The notes below the pieces were generated by a model that saw only the letters and a program-made list of their open reading frames with translations, did not search any database and was not told the origin of the DNA. A stretch of 64,000 nucleotides of DNA, taken from Nissolia schottii (lineage: Eukaryota > Streptophyta > Magnoliopsida > Fabales > Fabaceae). Below are positions 48,059 to 61,029 of the stretch, piece after piece. The stretch spans positions 558,001 through 622,000 of the forward strand of contig QANU01040708.1 in the NCBI GenBank assembly GCA_003254905.1, written 5' to 3'. Each line of letters opens with the position of its first letter. Positions within the stretch are counted from its first letter, which is position 1. The translations under genes were made by a program, and so were the position numbers.

Positions 48059-50062
48059 ATGTTGGAAAACATGGGTGGCAGTGAGGAACAAACTCAAAGC
48101 CACATAGCAATATCAATAGATGATCAACGTGTTCCAGTGACCAAAACCCTCCTCGCACAATTCCATGCAGGGTACTTCAGGATCAGCCTCTCCCTCTCAA
48201 GCCAAGCCTTGCTATGGAAGATCCTGATCCAGCCGGTCGAAAACGCCCACGCGCTGAGGCGCGTGTTCACAGTGATTCCCTCAACGGCCTTCATTCTGTT
48301 ATGGTCAGTTGCACTCTTGACGCTCGCCGCGCTCTCCTTCCTCTATCTACTCAGATGCCTCTTCCACTCCAAGATGGTGAAGGACGAGTTTCTGAGCCAC
48401 GTGGGGGTCAATTACCTCTTTGCCCCCTGGATCTCGTGGCTCCTCTTGCTCCAGTCCTCGCCCTTCATCCCCCCCTCCACCGTCTACTACCACGTGCTCT
48501 GGTGGGCTTTTGTGGCTCCCGTTGTGGCCCTCGACGTCAAGATTTATGGACAGTGGTTCACCACCAGGGGGAAGAGCCTCCTTTCCGTCGTGGCCAATCC
48601 GGCCAGCCAGCTGTCGGTGATTGGGAACCTGGTGGGGGCGCAGGCGGCCGCCATGATGGGCTGGAAGGAGGCTGCGCTGTGCATGTTCTCCCTCGGTGTT
48701 GCGCATTACTTGGTGCTCTTTGTCACGCTCTACCAGAGGCTGTCGGGGAACCACAGACTCCCCCCGATGCTGAGGCCGGTCTTCTTCTTGTTCTTCGCCG
48801 CCCCCAGCGTCGCCAGCTTCGCTTGGGACGCCATATGTGGCCACTTTGACACCGCTTCTAAGATGCTCTTCTTCCTCTCACTCTTCCTCTTCTTGTCCCT
48901 GGTAACTCACTAACTTTCTCGCTTCTTTTTCTTTTTATTCTCTTCTCTTTCTTTTGAATTTGAACATGTACAATTGCATATTAGACTTACGAAAGATCAA
49001 CTTAAATTTAAAGTAGAAGAAATTAATGAAAGCTAAAAAAGAATGAAAATCCCACCTTTTTTTTATTTTCTATTTTCTATTATTTTTTCCACAAAATTAA
49101 ATTTGGAGAGAAACATTGAATAGATTAAAAATAAAAAAAAAAACAAAAATAGAAATTAAAATGACCTATTTGCTTGTAAATCTTAAAGAAAGCGACCTTA
49201 ATTATATATTCACCTAACATTATTTCCTAGCAGGGGTCGATCTAAGAATACCAAGAGGAAAAAAAAAATGGTGCGAAATTTTGAAACTGATGTAGCCAAA
49301 TTGTACACGTTCCGCGCTTTTCTCATCCTTGATTTGATTTGTTCATCTTTTGGAAGTATCTTGATTTGCAGATCACCCCCTTGAAAGCTGGTCCCGTATA
49401 TAAGTTGACTATATTACCTATTTGTGGTTAGCAGATTTTGGATAACTTGGGACTATCAATGTCATCTTAGTTTTCTATGGAAAAAAGTGATTATCTTGGA
49501 ATTTTGTAACTTGTGGTCCCCTCTAGTGTTTAATATCATACAATTTTAACAATAGTAACATTAGACAGTATGAATAATGGTTAAATGAAATAAAATAATA
49601 TAATTTACTCATTAATTTAAAAGTTATTATACATGTCACATTACTCTGACAATTAAGTTTGAGCAAAATTTTTAGTTTTATAACAATTTTTTTTAATAAT
49701 TCCTTTTGCATTCCTTAAAAAAAAGGAAAATGAATAATCATAGCTTATTTAACTTGCTTTGCTTTTGTAATTTTGAACAAATTAAACAGGTTTCAAGGCC
49801 TCTGCTATTTAAGAAATCAATGAGGAAGTTCAATGTGGCATGGTGGGCATATTCTTTTCCTCTAACAGCTTTGGCACTGGCTTCAGCAGAGTATGCACAA
49901 GAGGTTAAGGGAGTCATGGCTCATGCTATTATGTTAGTCTTATCATCGATCTCTGTTTTGGTGTCTCTGGTCTTGATGGTTGTCACTGCCCTCAACGCTA
50001 GCATGTCCTTGCCCTCTCGCCACCCCGATTTAACACACAAAAGCAATTGCTCGGCAACATGA
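48059..50062 (+). CDS. S-type anion channel, SLAH1-like (two exons)
   Basis: SLAC1-homologue anion channel of the plasma membrane (TehA/SLAC fold); family members pass nitrate or chloride, and SLAH1 modulates chloride loading in roots. Exons 48059-48901 and 49790-50062 join in phase 0 to give 371 residues. The short N-terminus before HAGYFRISLSLSSQALLWK matches the SLAH1/SLAH4 branch and not SLAC1, SLAH2 or SLAH3, which have long regulatory N-termini. About ten hydrophobic segments are seen. WISWLLLLQSSPF and NPASQLSVIGNLVGAQAAA are strongly family-like, and the last exon carries AWWAYSFPLTALALAS. The first exon is GC-rich against AT-rich flanks. The start may be 48059 or the ATG at 48071 (MGGSEEQ). 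Confidence 0.92.
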
Positions 50063-50590
50063 TGATGATCAAGATTTTGTTATTGAAGAGGAGAAAGCTC
50101 TGATATTATTGTAATTGTAGATCTTATGTGAAAAGGACAAAAGAAAGAGCAAAAAATATCCATGTGTAGTTTTGCCAACAAGAGATTATGGGTTACCTAG
50201 CTAGTGAAAATTAAACTACATACAGGGGATATTGTACATTCCCAATTCAATAAAGTCTTCAGTATCTGTATATAACAAACAACAATATCACCAAGCTTCT
50301 TTTTACCACTGGAATCTGCTATATAGATAAGATGATATTACAGTGGGTTGTCATAAACTATATTCGCATTTAAATCATTAATTTTTATATCTCTTCAAAT
50401 AGTTTCGTATATAATTTTTTTAGGTTTTTTCTATACCTCTCACTGATAAACTACAAGTTATCTAATTCACTCTCCTTAGTAAACTTTTTTTGTGACTTCT
50501 CTTTATAAATTCAAACCAACTAAGATACGATTATATCATCTTTTTTAAAATAGGTGTTACTTCAACTCTTTCACTAATTCATAATATACC

Positions 50591-50778
50591 AACGAGGGTT
50601 GGTCCAAGTGGTAAGCGGCTTGGTATCGCTTAAGCAAGGTCCCGAATTCGAGACCTTGTGAACGCAGTTATCCCGCTGAGAGACTCACCCGCCATAGCCA
50701 GGTGCGCGACCCGGGTCGACCCGGATTAGTCAAGACTGAGTCTTGGATACCGGGCAGACAACCTAAAAAAATAAATAA
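50591..50778 (+). mobile_element. tRNA-derived SINE
   Basis: A non-AT-rich block with Pol III-type internal boxes: an A-box-like GGTTGGTCCAAGTGGTAAGC at 50598 onward and a B-box-like GGTCCCGAATTCGAGACC at 50638-50655. The head is followed by a unique body ending near CCGGGCAGACAACC and then an A-rich tail. The flanks carry ATAATATA on both sides (50581-50588 and 50775-50782), readable as a target duplication, although the word is low in complexity. It does not fold as a normal tRNA gene (no proper acceptor stem), so a SINE is preferred. Confidence 0.65.
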
Positions 50779-51785
50779 TATAATTTATATATAATTTAAG
50801 ATATTAATTTCTATGTACTAATAAAATAGACGATAGAAATAGTGCAGGTAATTAGATTCGATCACTTAATTTAATAGCCAAAAATTTAATAAGATAAAAA
50901 AAACAACACTCTCATTGAATACTACACATTCATTGCATGTTCGGATCATTTCATGAAGTGAGGGAACAGTTCATTGCCTTCGTCCTGCCTTTTATTATAG
51001 CTGCGCTGATACTCTCTCTATTTGCTGAGCTGTAATTGGGCTGGCTATAATGCTTTAAGCTGGCAAAAAGTGTAGGCAGTAGGCACAGTGGGAACCAAAT
51101 AGAAGAAAATTTGGTGTGTGCTTTTTGTCTTGAGGGGAGAGGAGGGTTTCCAACCTGCTTCCTCCTCCTCCTAATTTGGTTTGGCATGTAAGTTTTGACT
51201 GACTCATTGGCCAAGGTGCGCCGATGATGTTGATTGATAGGAATGTAATAGTTCAAGATGAAAAATTGAAGACTGTTTTATAGGAAGTTAAAAGATGATG
51301 AAAAGGTGTAATATAGGTGAAATGTTGATCTAATCAACAAGAATTTGGGAGTTAACTTAGTTAGGTCGAGCCCGACTGGATGAAAGAATCAACTTAACTC
51401 AATTTCAAGCAATTAAGTTGGATTGAGTTAATTTTTTTGTACTTTTGAGTATACTATTCAACCAAACCATATAATTAATGGGTCGAGTCAATTTTTAAGT
51501 TATAAATTTTTTAAAAAGAAAATGATTTATATATATATGTTTTATTAATAAAAAATAATATTTTTATAATAAAAGGTCCAATAAATTAATAATATAATAA
51601 TAATTTTTTAAAAATAATATATATATATATATATATATATATTAATTATAGATAAGTTGAGTTGATGGGTTGGGTTGATTTTATAAAACACCCACCACCC
51701 ACTACGTGATCTACTGGTTGGATTGATGAATTTTTACCCGAACTCGACCCAAAAGTTTTTGGGTCGGTGCGGGTTGTCGAGTACA

Positions 51786-52075
51786 CATGTCTACCGGATC
51801 CATTGACACCCACAGTTCGAGATGTTCCTACTTCCTATTGTAGCTCCACAGGCTTGAGAAATATGCAAAAACATAGGCCCATTGTGAGGTTACTATTTAT
51901 TGTCAGCTAAGTTGGGTTGACTCGGTAGACTATTCATTCATGACTTTTGTTTATTTCTTCATTTTGATCAATGGTTAAAAAGAATTCCGGAATTGCAGGC
52001 CTCTGATCCAAATTTCTTATGCGATAGCCCAAAACAAGCAGCTCGCAGGCTATCACTTCAGATTATGTTGAGTAA
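51786..52075 (+). pseudogene. Possible orphan exon(s) of an unrecognised gene
   Basis: After a TTGCAG-type acceptor at ~51999, a short open stretch (ASDPNFLCDSPKQAARRLSL) of exon-like composition ends in a GAGTAAGT donor-like site. To its left, about 51800-51887 is also open in one frame and ends near GTGAG|GTTAC. No start, stop context or further exons were found nearby, so it may be captured or decayed host coding DNA. Confidence 0.2.
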
Positions 52076-52189
52076 GTCCAAAAGAAAGCTACTAATTCAT
52101 CATGAGCCCATTTTGATACTTGGACTAAAATGCTTATCAACGCTAATCAGCCCCCGTCTGATAGTTGGACTACAGAAAAGAAACAAATC

Positions 52190-52223
<34 letters not shown>

Positions 52224-54207
52224 GAAAACAACATCAACAACACGTCAAGCTTGTGTCACTCGCATGACAAAGGTTTAAAAAGTACAATAATGAGTTTCTT
52301 TCGTTCACTCTCTGCTTTTTTGTTTTGTCCTGGCCTCAACGTGGTCAAAAAGTTTTCAGTCAAGTCTTTTTGTAAATCTTGATTCCTTCGTTCCCTTTCA
52401 ACTCAATGGTTATCTTTTTGACGATGCCGAACTCATCCTCACAAATTCAACGGATAAATTTATGGGTCTCAAGTGGGTTGGAACTAGTGTTGATTCCATT
52501 TATTTGGGTTCAACTATATAATATGTTCACGGAATCATGCTAACCTAGACCAGGCTGTGTGCTAGAGAGCAAATTGACCCAAGGCCAAAACTATCAAGTT
52601 AAAAAAGTGTAGAGACTACAAGATAATTGAATGTGAAATGATTTTTGTAGGCAGGCTTAACAGAGCAAAGACAACAATAATAGTGGTGAATTTCAAGGCT
52701 AATGATATAGATGTTTAGGAAAGAGGGCATTACATCACTACACCGTTTTAGGATAGATCTGTTCTGATTAGAAAAACGCTATATTAAATTAGAACTAAAA
52801 TATGATTTGCATATCATAAGCATATTTAATATAACACTTTATAATTACACAAAAATTTTGTATTATAAAAGCTTTTGCATGAAAGTGTTGAGAAGCTTCA
52901 CCAGAGGGAGACCATCTTTGGCAATAAACTAAAAAATTGGAATACGGAATTCTAGAAGAAGTTGTATACCTTGTTGACAATATATATATACACACACACA
53001 CTATTTTAATTAGTTTGCAGAGGACCAACTACTCTTCAGCTCTAGAAGATTAAGTCTGATTTATGGTTGGGTTGACTTTGTTCTGGCCTCTGAATTTTCA
53101 TGAGTTAACCCAACATGGTGGGGGTTGACCAAACCCTGCAATTCCAATCTTTTTCAACTTGTTCTGTCCTATATGCATTCTTTAGCCTAATGCATTGCCG
53201 TATTGGATTGGCTTTACAACCCACCAAAACGTAATATTTGTTGGCCATTTTATTTCCTTCAAAAGCTGGGACATCTTTTGTCTTACACAGGTTTGGTGTA
53301 GGAGAATGAAATTTCACGAGTTGGTAATTTACCTTCTAACCACCTAAGGGGGTTTTGGAATTTTAATTTTAGACCTACCAATACCATATGCATATAAATA
53401 GAGTCATCAAAAAGGGGGGAAAGGACAAAGCAATGCCACCAGCACAAGGACACATTGCTCTATAAGGTGGCCACCTTGGTTCCCTATGCTTCATGTCCAT
53501 TGCAACCAACACACACAAATAATAAAAGAGTTTTTTGGGGGCACTTGGTGGTTTAAAATTGAGGCAACCAATTGGGACCTGCCATGCCCCCTTTGTTCTT
53601 TTCTTCGAATTTACCTTTCTTTCTTTTTTTTCCATCAAAAGGTAATTAAAAAAATTCAATTTTCCAAGGGCTCCTAATACACTCACCAACCATAAATGCA
53701 ATTAGGCCTATGGTTGAGTAAAGCCACAAGACAACGACTATCAAACAATTTAATTCTATAAGGTTGAGAGCATATTGACAGAATGATAAAAAGTAAAAAA
53801 AAGACAAAAAGGGAATGTCAATTTTAGTTGTTATCCATAATGGGACAGGAATTTAATAAAGTTCTCCATTTTAATATTTAACATAATTGTATATATAAAC
53901 TCGAATCTGAGACTTTTGGTTAAGTTAGAACAACTCTATGTCAATTAATCTATGTGCTCGTCAATGATAAAATTTGATTAAATGATAATGTAAAATAACT
54001 AAATATTTTCGATGCATAACAATTAACTCTTAAATAAATGAATGAATTATGAAAAATCTAATGATTGATGGGAGTAGCAGCATCTCAGTAAATGCCTCTC
54101 TCAAAATTTAGATTCCAAGCTACAACAACACTAGTTACACTACCATTCTCCCTACACTAGTTGTCCAGACAAAAAAAAAATGACCGCTGTACATTGCCTT
54201 TTACCAA

Positions 54208-55299
54208 CTATTGCACATCCAACACATCGCTAGTTGAAGCTATCTCTGACACACAATTGCCAAAAGCTCCAAATTCAGCACTTAACCTCTCATACCCTCT
54301 AATTGTGATCCAATCATCATCATCATCACGATGCCATGCCCAACAACATGGCTCCCCTGAACACGAAGCTAACCTTTTGACCCTGGCAGCTAATGCATTT
54401 TCAAGACCATAATAATGAACCAAATTGCCAAGGCTCCCTGATTCTTCTTCCACGTAATTCCAAAACCCTTGCTCAAGAATACTAGTTGGGGAAATTGAAT
54501 TAGATTCCTCAACTTGCTTAGCATTGGAACTGAGTTCCCCAAGAAATGGATGATTCAGAAGTTGACTAGCCGTCCACCTCTCCCGTGGATTCCTGCCAAG
54601 GCACTTCCCCAAGAAATCCTTTGCCTTGTCGGAGAGAAAACATGGAATCTCCGGGGCTTCGCCGGAATATGAAATGTGGTAAAGAGCCGAAAAAGGGTCT
54701 GCCACATTTGGCCACGGTGCTAAACCGGTGGCCATTTCAATCACAGTGCACCCGAGTGACCATATATCACTAGGACACCCCTGTTCTTCCCCTCGCGCCA
54801 CCTCCGGCGCCATAAACATCGGTGTGCCCCAGATCGTTACATCCTTTGCAGCATTTGTGACACTCTTTGCACATCCAAAGTCACCAATTTTGGCGCCATT
54901 TTCGCCAATTAAGATGTTGGCACCTTTTATGTCACAATGTACCAACCCTTTTGAGTGCAAGTACTCTAGCCCCTGCACAACCTGCCTTGTGTACCCTATC
55001 ATCGCCGGCTCGTCGAGCCTGCCGCCCCGCCGGCGAGTTTCCTGAACAAGAGTGCCGAATGGCAGGTACTCCATGAAGAGGTTGTAGTAGAGCTTCTTGT
55101 TCTCCATGGTTATGTCACACCCTTTATAGGTAACCACTTGAGGAGAGCATAGAGAAGCCATAATTCTCTGCTCTCTTTGTAGAACCTCTGATTTCGCCAG
55201 CTCCGATGACTTGGCGGCGAAGGTATCCCCGTGCCGGGTGGCAAGAGAGACGGTGGCTGATGAACCATGGCCTATGGTGTGGCCTCTACGCCAATCCAT
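54208..55299 (-). CDS. MAPKKK17/18-like protein kinase
   Basis: A 363-residue Ser/Thr kinase of the plant MEKK-type group that includes Arabidopsis MAPKKK17 and MAPKKK18, which act in an ABA-responsive MAP kinase cascade. The kinase domain starts almost at the N-terminus. Landmarks: glycine loop IGHGSSATV (~9-17), Lys30, HCDIKGANI with catalytic Asp123 (Cys replaces the usual Arg, so non-RD, as in this group), DFG 140-142, GTPMFMAPE (~158-166), DIWSLGCTVIEM. The domain ends near 255, and a C-terminal tail of about 100 residues follows. Single exon, first ATG used, GC-richer than its flanks, no damage. A minus-strand TATA-like AATAAATAG lies near 55430-55437. Confidence 0.92.
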   Translation of the reverse strand: MDWRRGHTIGHGSSATVSLATRHGDTFAAKSSELAKSEVLQREQRIMASLCSPQVVTYKGCDITMENKKLYYNLFMEYLPFGTLVQETRRRGGRLDEPAMIGYTRQVVQGLEYLHSKGLVHCDIKGANILIGENGAKIGDFGCAKSVTNAAKDVTIWGTPMFMAPEVARGEEQGCPSDIWSLGCTVIEMATGLAPWPNVADPFSALYHISYSGEAPEIPCFLSDKAKDFLGKCLGRNPRERWTASQLLNHPFLGELSSNAKQVEESNSISPTSILEQGFWNYVEEESGSLGNLVHYYGLENALAARVKRLASCSGEPCCWAWHRDDDDDWITIRGYERLSAEFGAFGNCVSEIASTSDVLDVQ

Positions 55300-56421
55300 A
55301 AAAAAGATTAAATAAATAAAGACTAAGACTCTTATGCTGAGTGCATAGTCTTGGTTTGTTATTTGGTGTTTTATATGTGTAATTGACTGTAGAGAGGCTT
55401 TGACGTATGGTTTTTACAAGGCGCTCTTCTATTTATTGGTTGGGGCTAACTCTATGCCTATTCTTCTTTCTCTAGAGTTTGACAGTGCCTTCTACTCAAG
55501 TCTACAAAACGTGTTCATATTTGGGTGGCTCAGGATTTTCGTCGGCAATGAAATGGTGCACACGTGGAAAAGGTTTTCTTTATTATTATGATTGAAGCCT
55601 AAGAGTGTGATGAGTGCAAGTGAAATTTTGGCTTTTGGATTTAGATTGGTGCAAGGGATTGGATAGAGTTTTGATTGAGGTGGATAGATGAGATGCCAAT
55701 CAAGAGTGTACATCCCTTGTTTTGTCGGTCTTAGGAGAGAGTTGAATTGGAGTGGGTTGAAGTTTTGAACCACCAAATAAATTGGCTGAGCTTTAGTAGC
55801 ATCATTTTTTGTTCACTTTATTATGGTAGATGCCTCGATGGTTTAATTTTTTATAATTGCGTGTGTGAAAACATAACTTGACATATTAAAGTCGTATGGG
55901 GGGGTGACGAATGGTAAAAGTCAACTGGTGAAGGTCGTTTTTTTAGAAGTCAAAAACCTGAAATTAAGAGAAAAATTCATTGTTTTGCCATCTTCTATGT
56001 TTTTATTATGTTTTTGGGATGACCGTCGTGTCATAAGTCGATCCACTATTTTCCCTCAAAATATGTGCTGGTCTCTGTTTTCACATGGACGATAACGGGG
56101 CTTCACAACGGTTTCTCGTGGCTTACTATGATTGGTAAAATATAAAAATGACTTCCAAAAGTGTAGAATCAATGTTAGGTTGGGCATGAAAATTTTGGTA
56201 TGAGAATAGATATTTTTGCTACTTTAAAAAGGTGAAGGGTCATATGAAACTCATGGAAAGTGATGAATTTGTATTGGTCCACTCAAGGTAAGGGAACAAC
56301 TGCATAAAAGTTATAAAATTAACTTTATTTTAATAATTATTTATTTTAATAATAATTTTTTAATATAACTAATTGTATGATAATAATTTATTATGTTTAA
56401 ATATTTCAACTAATTTTTTTT
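55300..56421. other. Kinase upstream region and spacer left of the gap
   Basis: The first few hundred bases are the kinase promoter and leader. The rest is spacer with no recognised gene; open frames are short. Confidence 0.4.
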
Positions 56422-57245
56422 NNNNNNNNNNNNNNNNNNNNNNNNNNNNNNNNNNNNNNNNNNNNNNNNNNNNNNNNNNNNNNNNNNNNNNNNNNNNNNN
56501 NNNNNNNNNNNNNNNNNNNNNNNNNNNNNNNNNNNNNNNNNNNNNNNNNNNNNNNNNNNNNNNNNNNNNNNNNNNNNNNNNNNNNNNNNNNNNNNNNNNN
56601 NNNNNNNNNNNNNNNNNNNNNNNNNNNNNNNNNNNNNNNNNNNNNNNNNNNNNNNNNNNNNNNNNNNNNNNNNNNNNNNNNNNNNNNNNNNNNNNNNNNN
56701 NNNNNNNNNNNNNNNNNNNNNNNNNNNNNNNNNNNNNNNNNNNNNNNNNNNNNNNNNNNNNNNNNNNNNNNNNNNNNNNNNNNNNNNNNNNNNNNNNNNN
56801 NNNNNNNNNNNNNNNNNNNNNNNNNNNNNNNNNNNNNNNNNNNNNNNNNNNNNNNNNNNNNNNNNNNNNNNNNNNNNNNNNNNNNNNNNNNNNNNNNNNN
56901 NNNNNNNNNNNNNNNNNNNNNNNNNNNNNNNNNNNNNNNNNNNNNNNNNNNNNNNNNNNNNNNNNNNNNNNNNNNNNNNNNNNNNNNNNNNNNNNNNNNN
57001 NNNNNNNNNNNNNNNNNNNNNNNNNNNNNNNNNNNNNNNNNNNNNNNNNNNNNNNNNNNNNNNNNNNNNNNNNNNNNNNNNNNNNNNNNNNNNNNNNNNN
57101 NNNNNNNNNNNNNNNNNNNNNNNNNNNNNNNNNNNNNNNNNNNNNNNNNNNNNNNNNNNNNNNNNNNNNNNNNNNNNNNNNNNNNNNNNNNNNNNNNNNN
57201 NNNNNNNNNNNNNNNNNNNNNNNNNNNNNNNNNNNNNNNNNNNNN
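56422..57245. other. Assembly gap, 824 N
   Basis: An unbroken run of N. Reading frames across it are meaningless. The base just right of it falls inside a MITE copy, so part of the missing DNA is that element. Confidence 0.99.
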
Positions 57246-57302
57246 ATGTAAAGTCCGTTCATTTAATCGAACTCGCCTACCAAACTAATTTTAACAGCCC
57301 TA
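57246..57302. mobile_element. End of a second hAT-type MITE copy, cut by the gap
   Basis: The reverse complement of this segment begins TAGGGCTGTTAAAATTAG and continues to GATTAAATGAACGGACTTTA. Those words correspond to TAGGGCTGTCAAAATGGG and GTTAAATGGACGGACTTTA in the element at 38832, at the same distance from the end. The same family is therefore present, and the rest of the copy is lost in the N run. Confidence 0.75.
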
Positions 57303-60300
57303 TTCATGCCACGTTAGAAATGTCTTTAATCTTCTGTACTTTGAGTGATACTCTCTTAATTTTTAATTCCCATTATCAGAAAAATAAAAAAAAGAGGAGA
57401 TGCGATGAAGCAAGATGTAGTATGAATGTTGCTTGTCTATTCATCCTACATGTAGTATGTAGTATGAACTTGCATACCAATTCTGTACACAGGAGCATGG
57501 TGGTTGCTGTGGAAACATACATCACACACAGAGGGGACAAAGAGGACAAACATACCACAATTGTCCCAATACAGCAGAAAACAGAAAAAAGGTAAATTAC
57601 ACAGAGGCAATAACTAAAAACATGACAAAGAATGAGCTGCACACAACATGAAAAAAAAGGCAAACGAATGGTCATTTAGTTTCTCTATGGAGCATGTTGG
57701 TGTGGATTGGGCCTGAGATGTTAATGTGGGCTGCTCCTTTGTTACCCATGAGGAGGCTAACAAAGCTGTTTCTATTAAGGTAGTTTTTATCCCTCTTCTA
57801 TCAAACCAAAACTCCCTCTTAATGTACCCAAAATAAACCAAAAATCCTAAGTATGACTCTAATTCAACAAATTAAGGGGAAAAAACCACCATAACTAGAA
57901 TACATTCCTGGAGCTATTTGACCCTTGATTGGTCTATTGGCATTGTTTTCTCATTCAATGTACACTCAAAATGACATGTTACAACCAGCTTTTTTCCTTT
58001 TTCTTTTAATAAAAAGAAAAAGACCATTTTACCCTCAAGTGTAAATCAATGTTTTTTTTCTATACCCCTTGACAAGCATCAGATCTAAAGCTTTTTGCAT
58101 TATTCTTCGTCCACTAACAACCACCCCACCACCACAATCACTGCACTTCATTAGACATCCATGGTGCTACAAAACAAAACGTGGCCTTTTTTACACAAAT
58201 AAATTAGTCTTTTTTACACAAATAAAATTAATTGCCTAATGAATCATAGGCGCTCAAATTTCATGCATTCTCACTTTAGATTATTGCTAAGATTTATGAT
58301 CATTAGATCAATATCCAAACAAAGTCGACTGTGCAAAAGTTGAGTGTATGGTGGAAAACAAGCTTCTTATTGAATGTGCCCTCTTCACAAGCATTTTGCT
58401 TCCATCACTTACTTTGTCTTAACTCTGTTAATGCTTAATCACGTCTATGGTTGCCTCTACTGTCTTTCATAACTGCTATTCGAATTTCCACTAACTCTGC
58501 TTTTTGAAATTGGAAAACGTTTATCAGACCTAAAGATTGATCTGGAGAAGTTTTTAACCCCTCAAAACAAAAGAAACTGTGGAACTTTTTGCGAAGAGAT
58601 CATTTGTTAGTGGATACAAATCATTCAAAAATGATAAATTTTGAGCCAATCAGTTGTTATTAATTTAGAACTTAACCTAAGTTACACTACGGGTTAGTTA
58701 GTTAGAGGTAGAGGTAGTTATATATCCTGCATGCATCACAAGCAACCTATAGCAACTTGTATATAAAGCAAATTCCTATCAATTCATGGATGAGAATTCA
58801 ATTTGGCACACTTGAGTTTCTGGCATCAATCATTTGTTAGAATGTGATTCCAGATAGGTACATGGATATTCACAAAGCATAACATAATTATTGTAGATAA
58901 ATTCTTGTGTAGTCATTGAATATCAGGCGTTAAATAATTTCTCCACCATTTACGTAATGACTTTCTATCTTTAAGTGTTAGAAAAACTCATCACTAACTC
59001 TGAAATATCATTTTATAAGTGATTAATAGCACATCCGTTCTGGTGTTCCATGACCACACAAATTTTCTTTTAAACATCAATCTAACATGTTGAAACTCAA
59101 TTAATGAGTGCTAAAACAATACAAAAATAGTTGGGAAAAATTGAAAACCACTTGCCAAATAGAAAGTAAATTCAGAGCCAATTCAGGGTGACGAAGCAAC
59201 CCAGCAAGCAAAATAAGGCTCTGGAAATATATACCTAATTAGATTACTTGCGCACTACTACGTATAAATATATAATAGAAAGTGAATTAACGTTAAATCC
59301 ATATCCAATTGAGAGGTATATATTGCCGACCCAATTCAATTCTTAATTTGTTTAATAAAATCCAATTTTCATAGTGTGGCAGCATGATAAAAATAACAAG
59401 TTTTCATTTAACAATCATGCATGGAGGAGGTCATGCAGGTGGAATTATATATACTCTTCCCCCTCATGATTGCACAAAATTTCATGCTAATCACTCTTGA
59501 TGCTGGGTCACACGAGTCAGAAGCATGGGAAAGGGTTAATTAGCCTGACAACCTATTTTCCTCACTTGGGCTTTCAAATTGCCAGTGAAGGCATGCAACA
59601 AATAAATGATGAAGCCCACATGCCACTACCAACACATCAAGACTTTCCTGCTAATTAAGTGCTAAGATCCAAATCAGTTACACACTGGATTCAATTTTCC
59701 TATACTATAGTGGATTTGGTAATGTTAGGCTTTGGCGTGTTGAACATATAACGACAAAAGCGTCAATGTATATTCAATAGGGATCTAATTAGTAATTTTA
59801 ATGGCCTTCAAAATATAATGGCTTGATCGATCAGAGGCACTACTATATATGGTGATAAAATAGCAGACGTATGTTTTGGGTTGTGTAGCACCTCCCTAAC
59901 TAAAATGAGTGTCTTTCAACAGATGTATGGTTGGTTTAACTGGTGATTATTCTTTTGTATAGAGTAATTTGACCGAGGATTCTAAATATAAAAGAGAAAT
60001 GTTAGAGTTTTTAATTATTTAATCTATCTCTTAACAGCTTTTATAATTAACATTTGACAATAATATTTTTTCTCGTTCCTATTTTGTCCTACAAAATTAC
60101 CAAATATATTCACGAGATTGTTAGGCAAATAATTAAGTTAAATAATTAAGAGATTCTAATATTTTTCCATAAAAGAACATTGATGCTGAAAAGGTTTATT
60201 TATGTAATAGACTGACTAAACTTGAGTTTAGTACATTCGATCTACAGATTATTAGTGATATAGATTAAAAATTCTTTAATGCATCCTTTGCGAAACTCAG

Positions 60301-60960
60301 CCGACTCTAGTTGACATATTCACAACTACATGAGATTTTATATATGGCTAAACTTGTTTTATTATTAATAATAAAATTATGATATGAATACGATATGAAT
60401 AGCCACATATCTCAAGCAAGATAAATACAAAAAAAAAAAGCCATCACAAAAATATCTTTGCCGGTCCAAGGAGTGACATCTTGTATTCAACCACTCTCTA
60501 AGCCTCAGGCCGTTTTCTTTAATCCATTTTTCCTCCTTTCCCTAATGGCATTGTGTACACGCAACTGCTGCTACCTCCCTCCATTTATCTTCTTCCTTGT
60601 TCTTTTCTCTTGACGATTTATCCTTTTTTTTGTTCAATTGTGCCATGTGAAAAATACAAAGGACATTAATAAAATATACAAGACAAATCAATCTTCCGTC
60701 CATTTCCATAAGCTCCATACAAAAAAAAAGGGGAAACTAATCTGATTTCTTTTGTATGTAAGTATTTCAACGGTTTGGTATACAATTTTGAGCATATGCT
60801 ACTGAATACATAATATCAGATCCCCAACCATAAAGGGTCATACAATCAACTTAATTTGAGCCTAACAGGGGAAAAAATTAGAATAAATAAAATAAAATAA
60901 AATAAACCTCTTAAAAGATGAAAGGGATCAAACTAGATAATACATATATAAAGCCTGGAT
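57303..60960. other. Intergenic spacer, no gene seen
   Basis: Mostly AT-rich with no recognised coding region, RNA gene or element with definable ends. About 60700-61029 is probably the 3' untranslated region and downstream flank of the WRKY gene. Confidence 0.4.
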
Positions 60961-61029
60961 ACCAGTGGTTCCAATCGAGACCAAAAACTAGTGATCAATT
61001 ATTCCTACAGAGTTATGGAATTGGTGATT

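Larger units (their letters stand above)
50063..54207. other. Intergenic spacer around the SINE
   Basis: The SLAH 3' untranslated region runs to about 50290. At about 51350-51800 there is an element-like stretch of GGGTTGGGTTGA/TCGACCCAA words with an (AT)n run (51619-51641). An (AAT)n run lies at 52186-52222. Apart from a possible orphan exon near 52000, no gene is recognised. Bases 54060-54207 are the likely 3' untranslated region of the kinase gene. Confidence 0.4.

Noticed and set aside
48214-48849. Overlapping 211- and 165-codon frames in the SLAH first exon
   Set aside because: Shadows of the GC-rich real exon in other frames and on the other strand.
50598-50670. tRNA gene
   Set aside because: A and B boxes are present but no acceptor stem or anticodon arm can be drawn; a SINE explains it better.
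56369-57262. Open frames across 56369-57262
   Set aside because: They consist almost wholly of N from the assembly gap.
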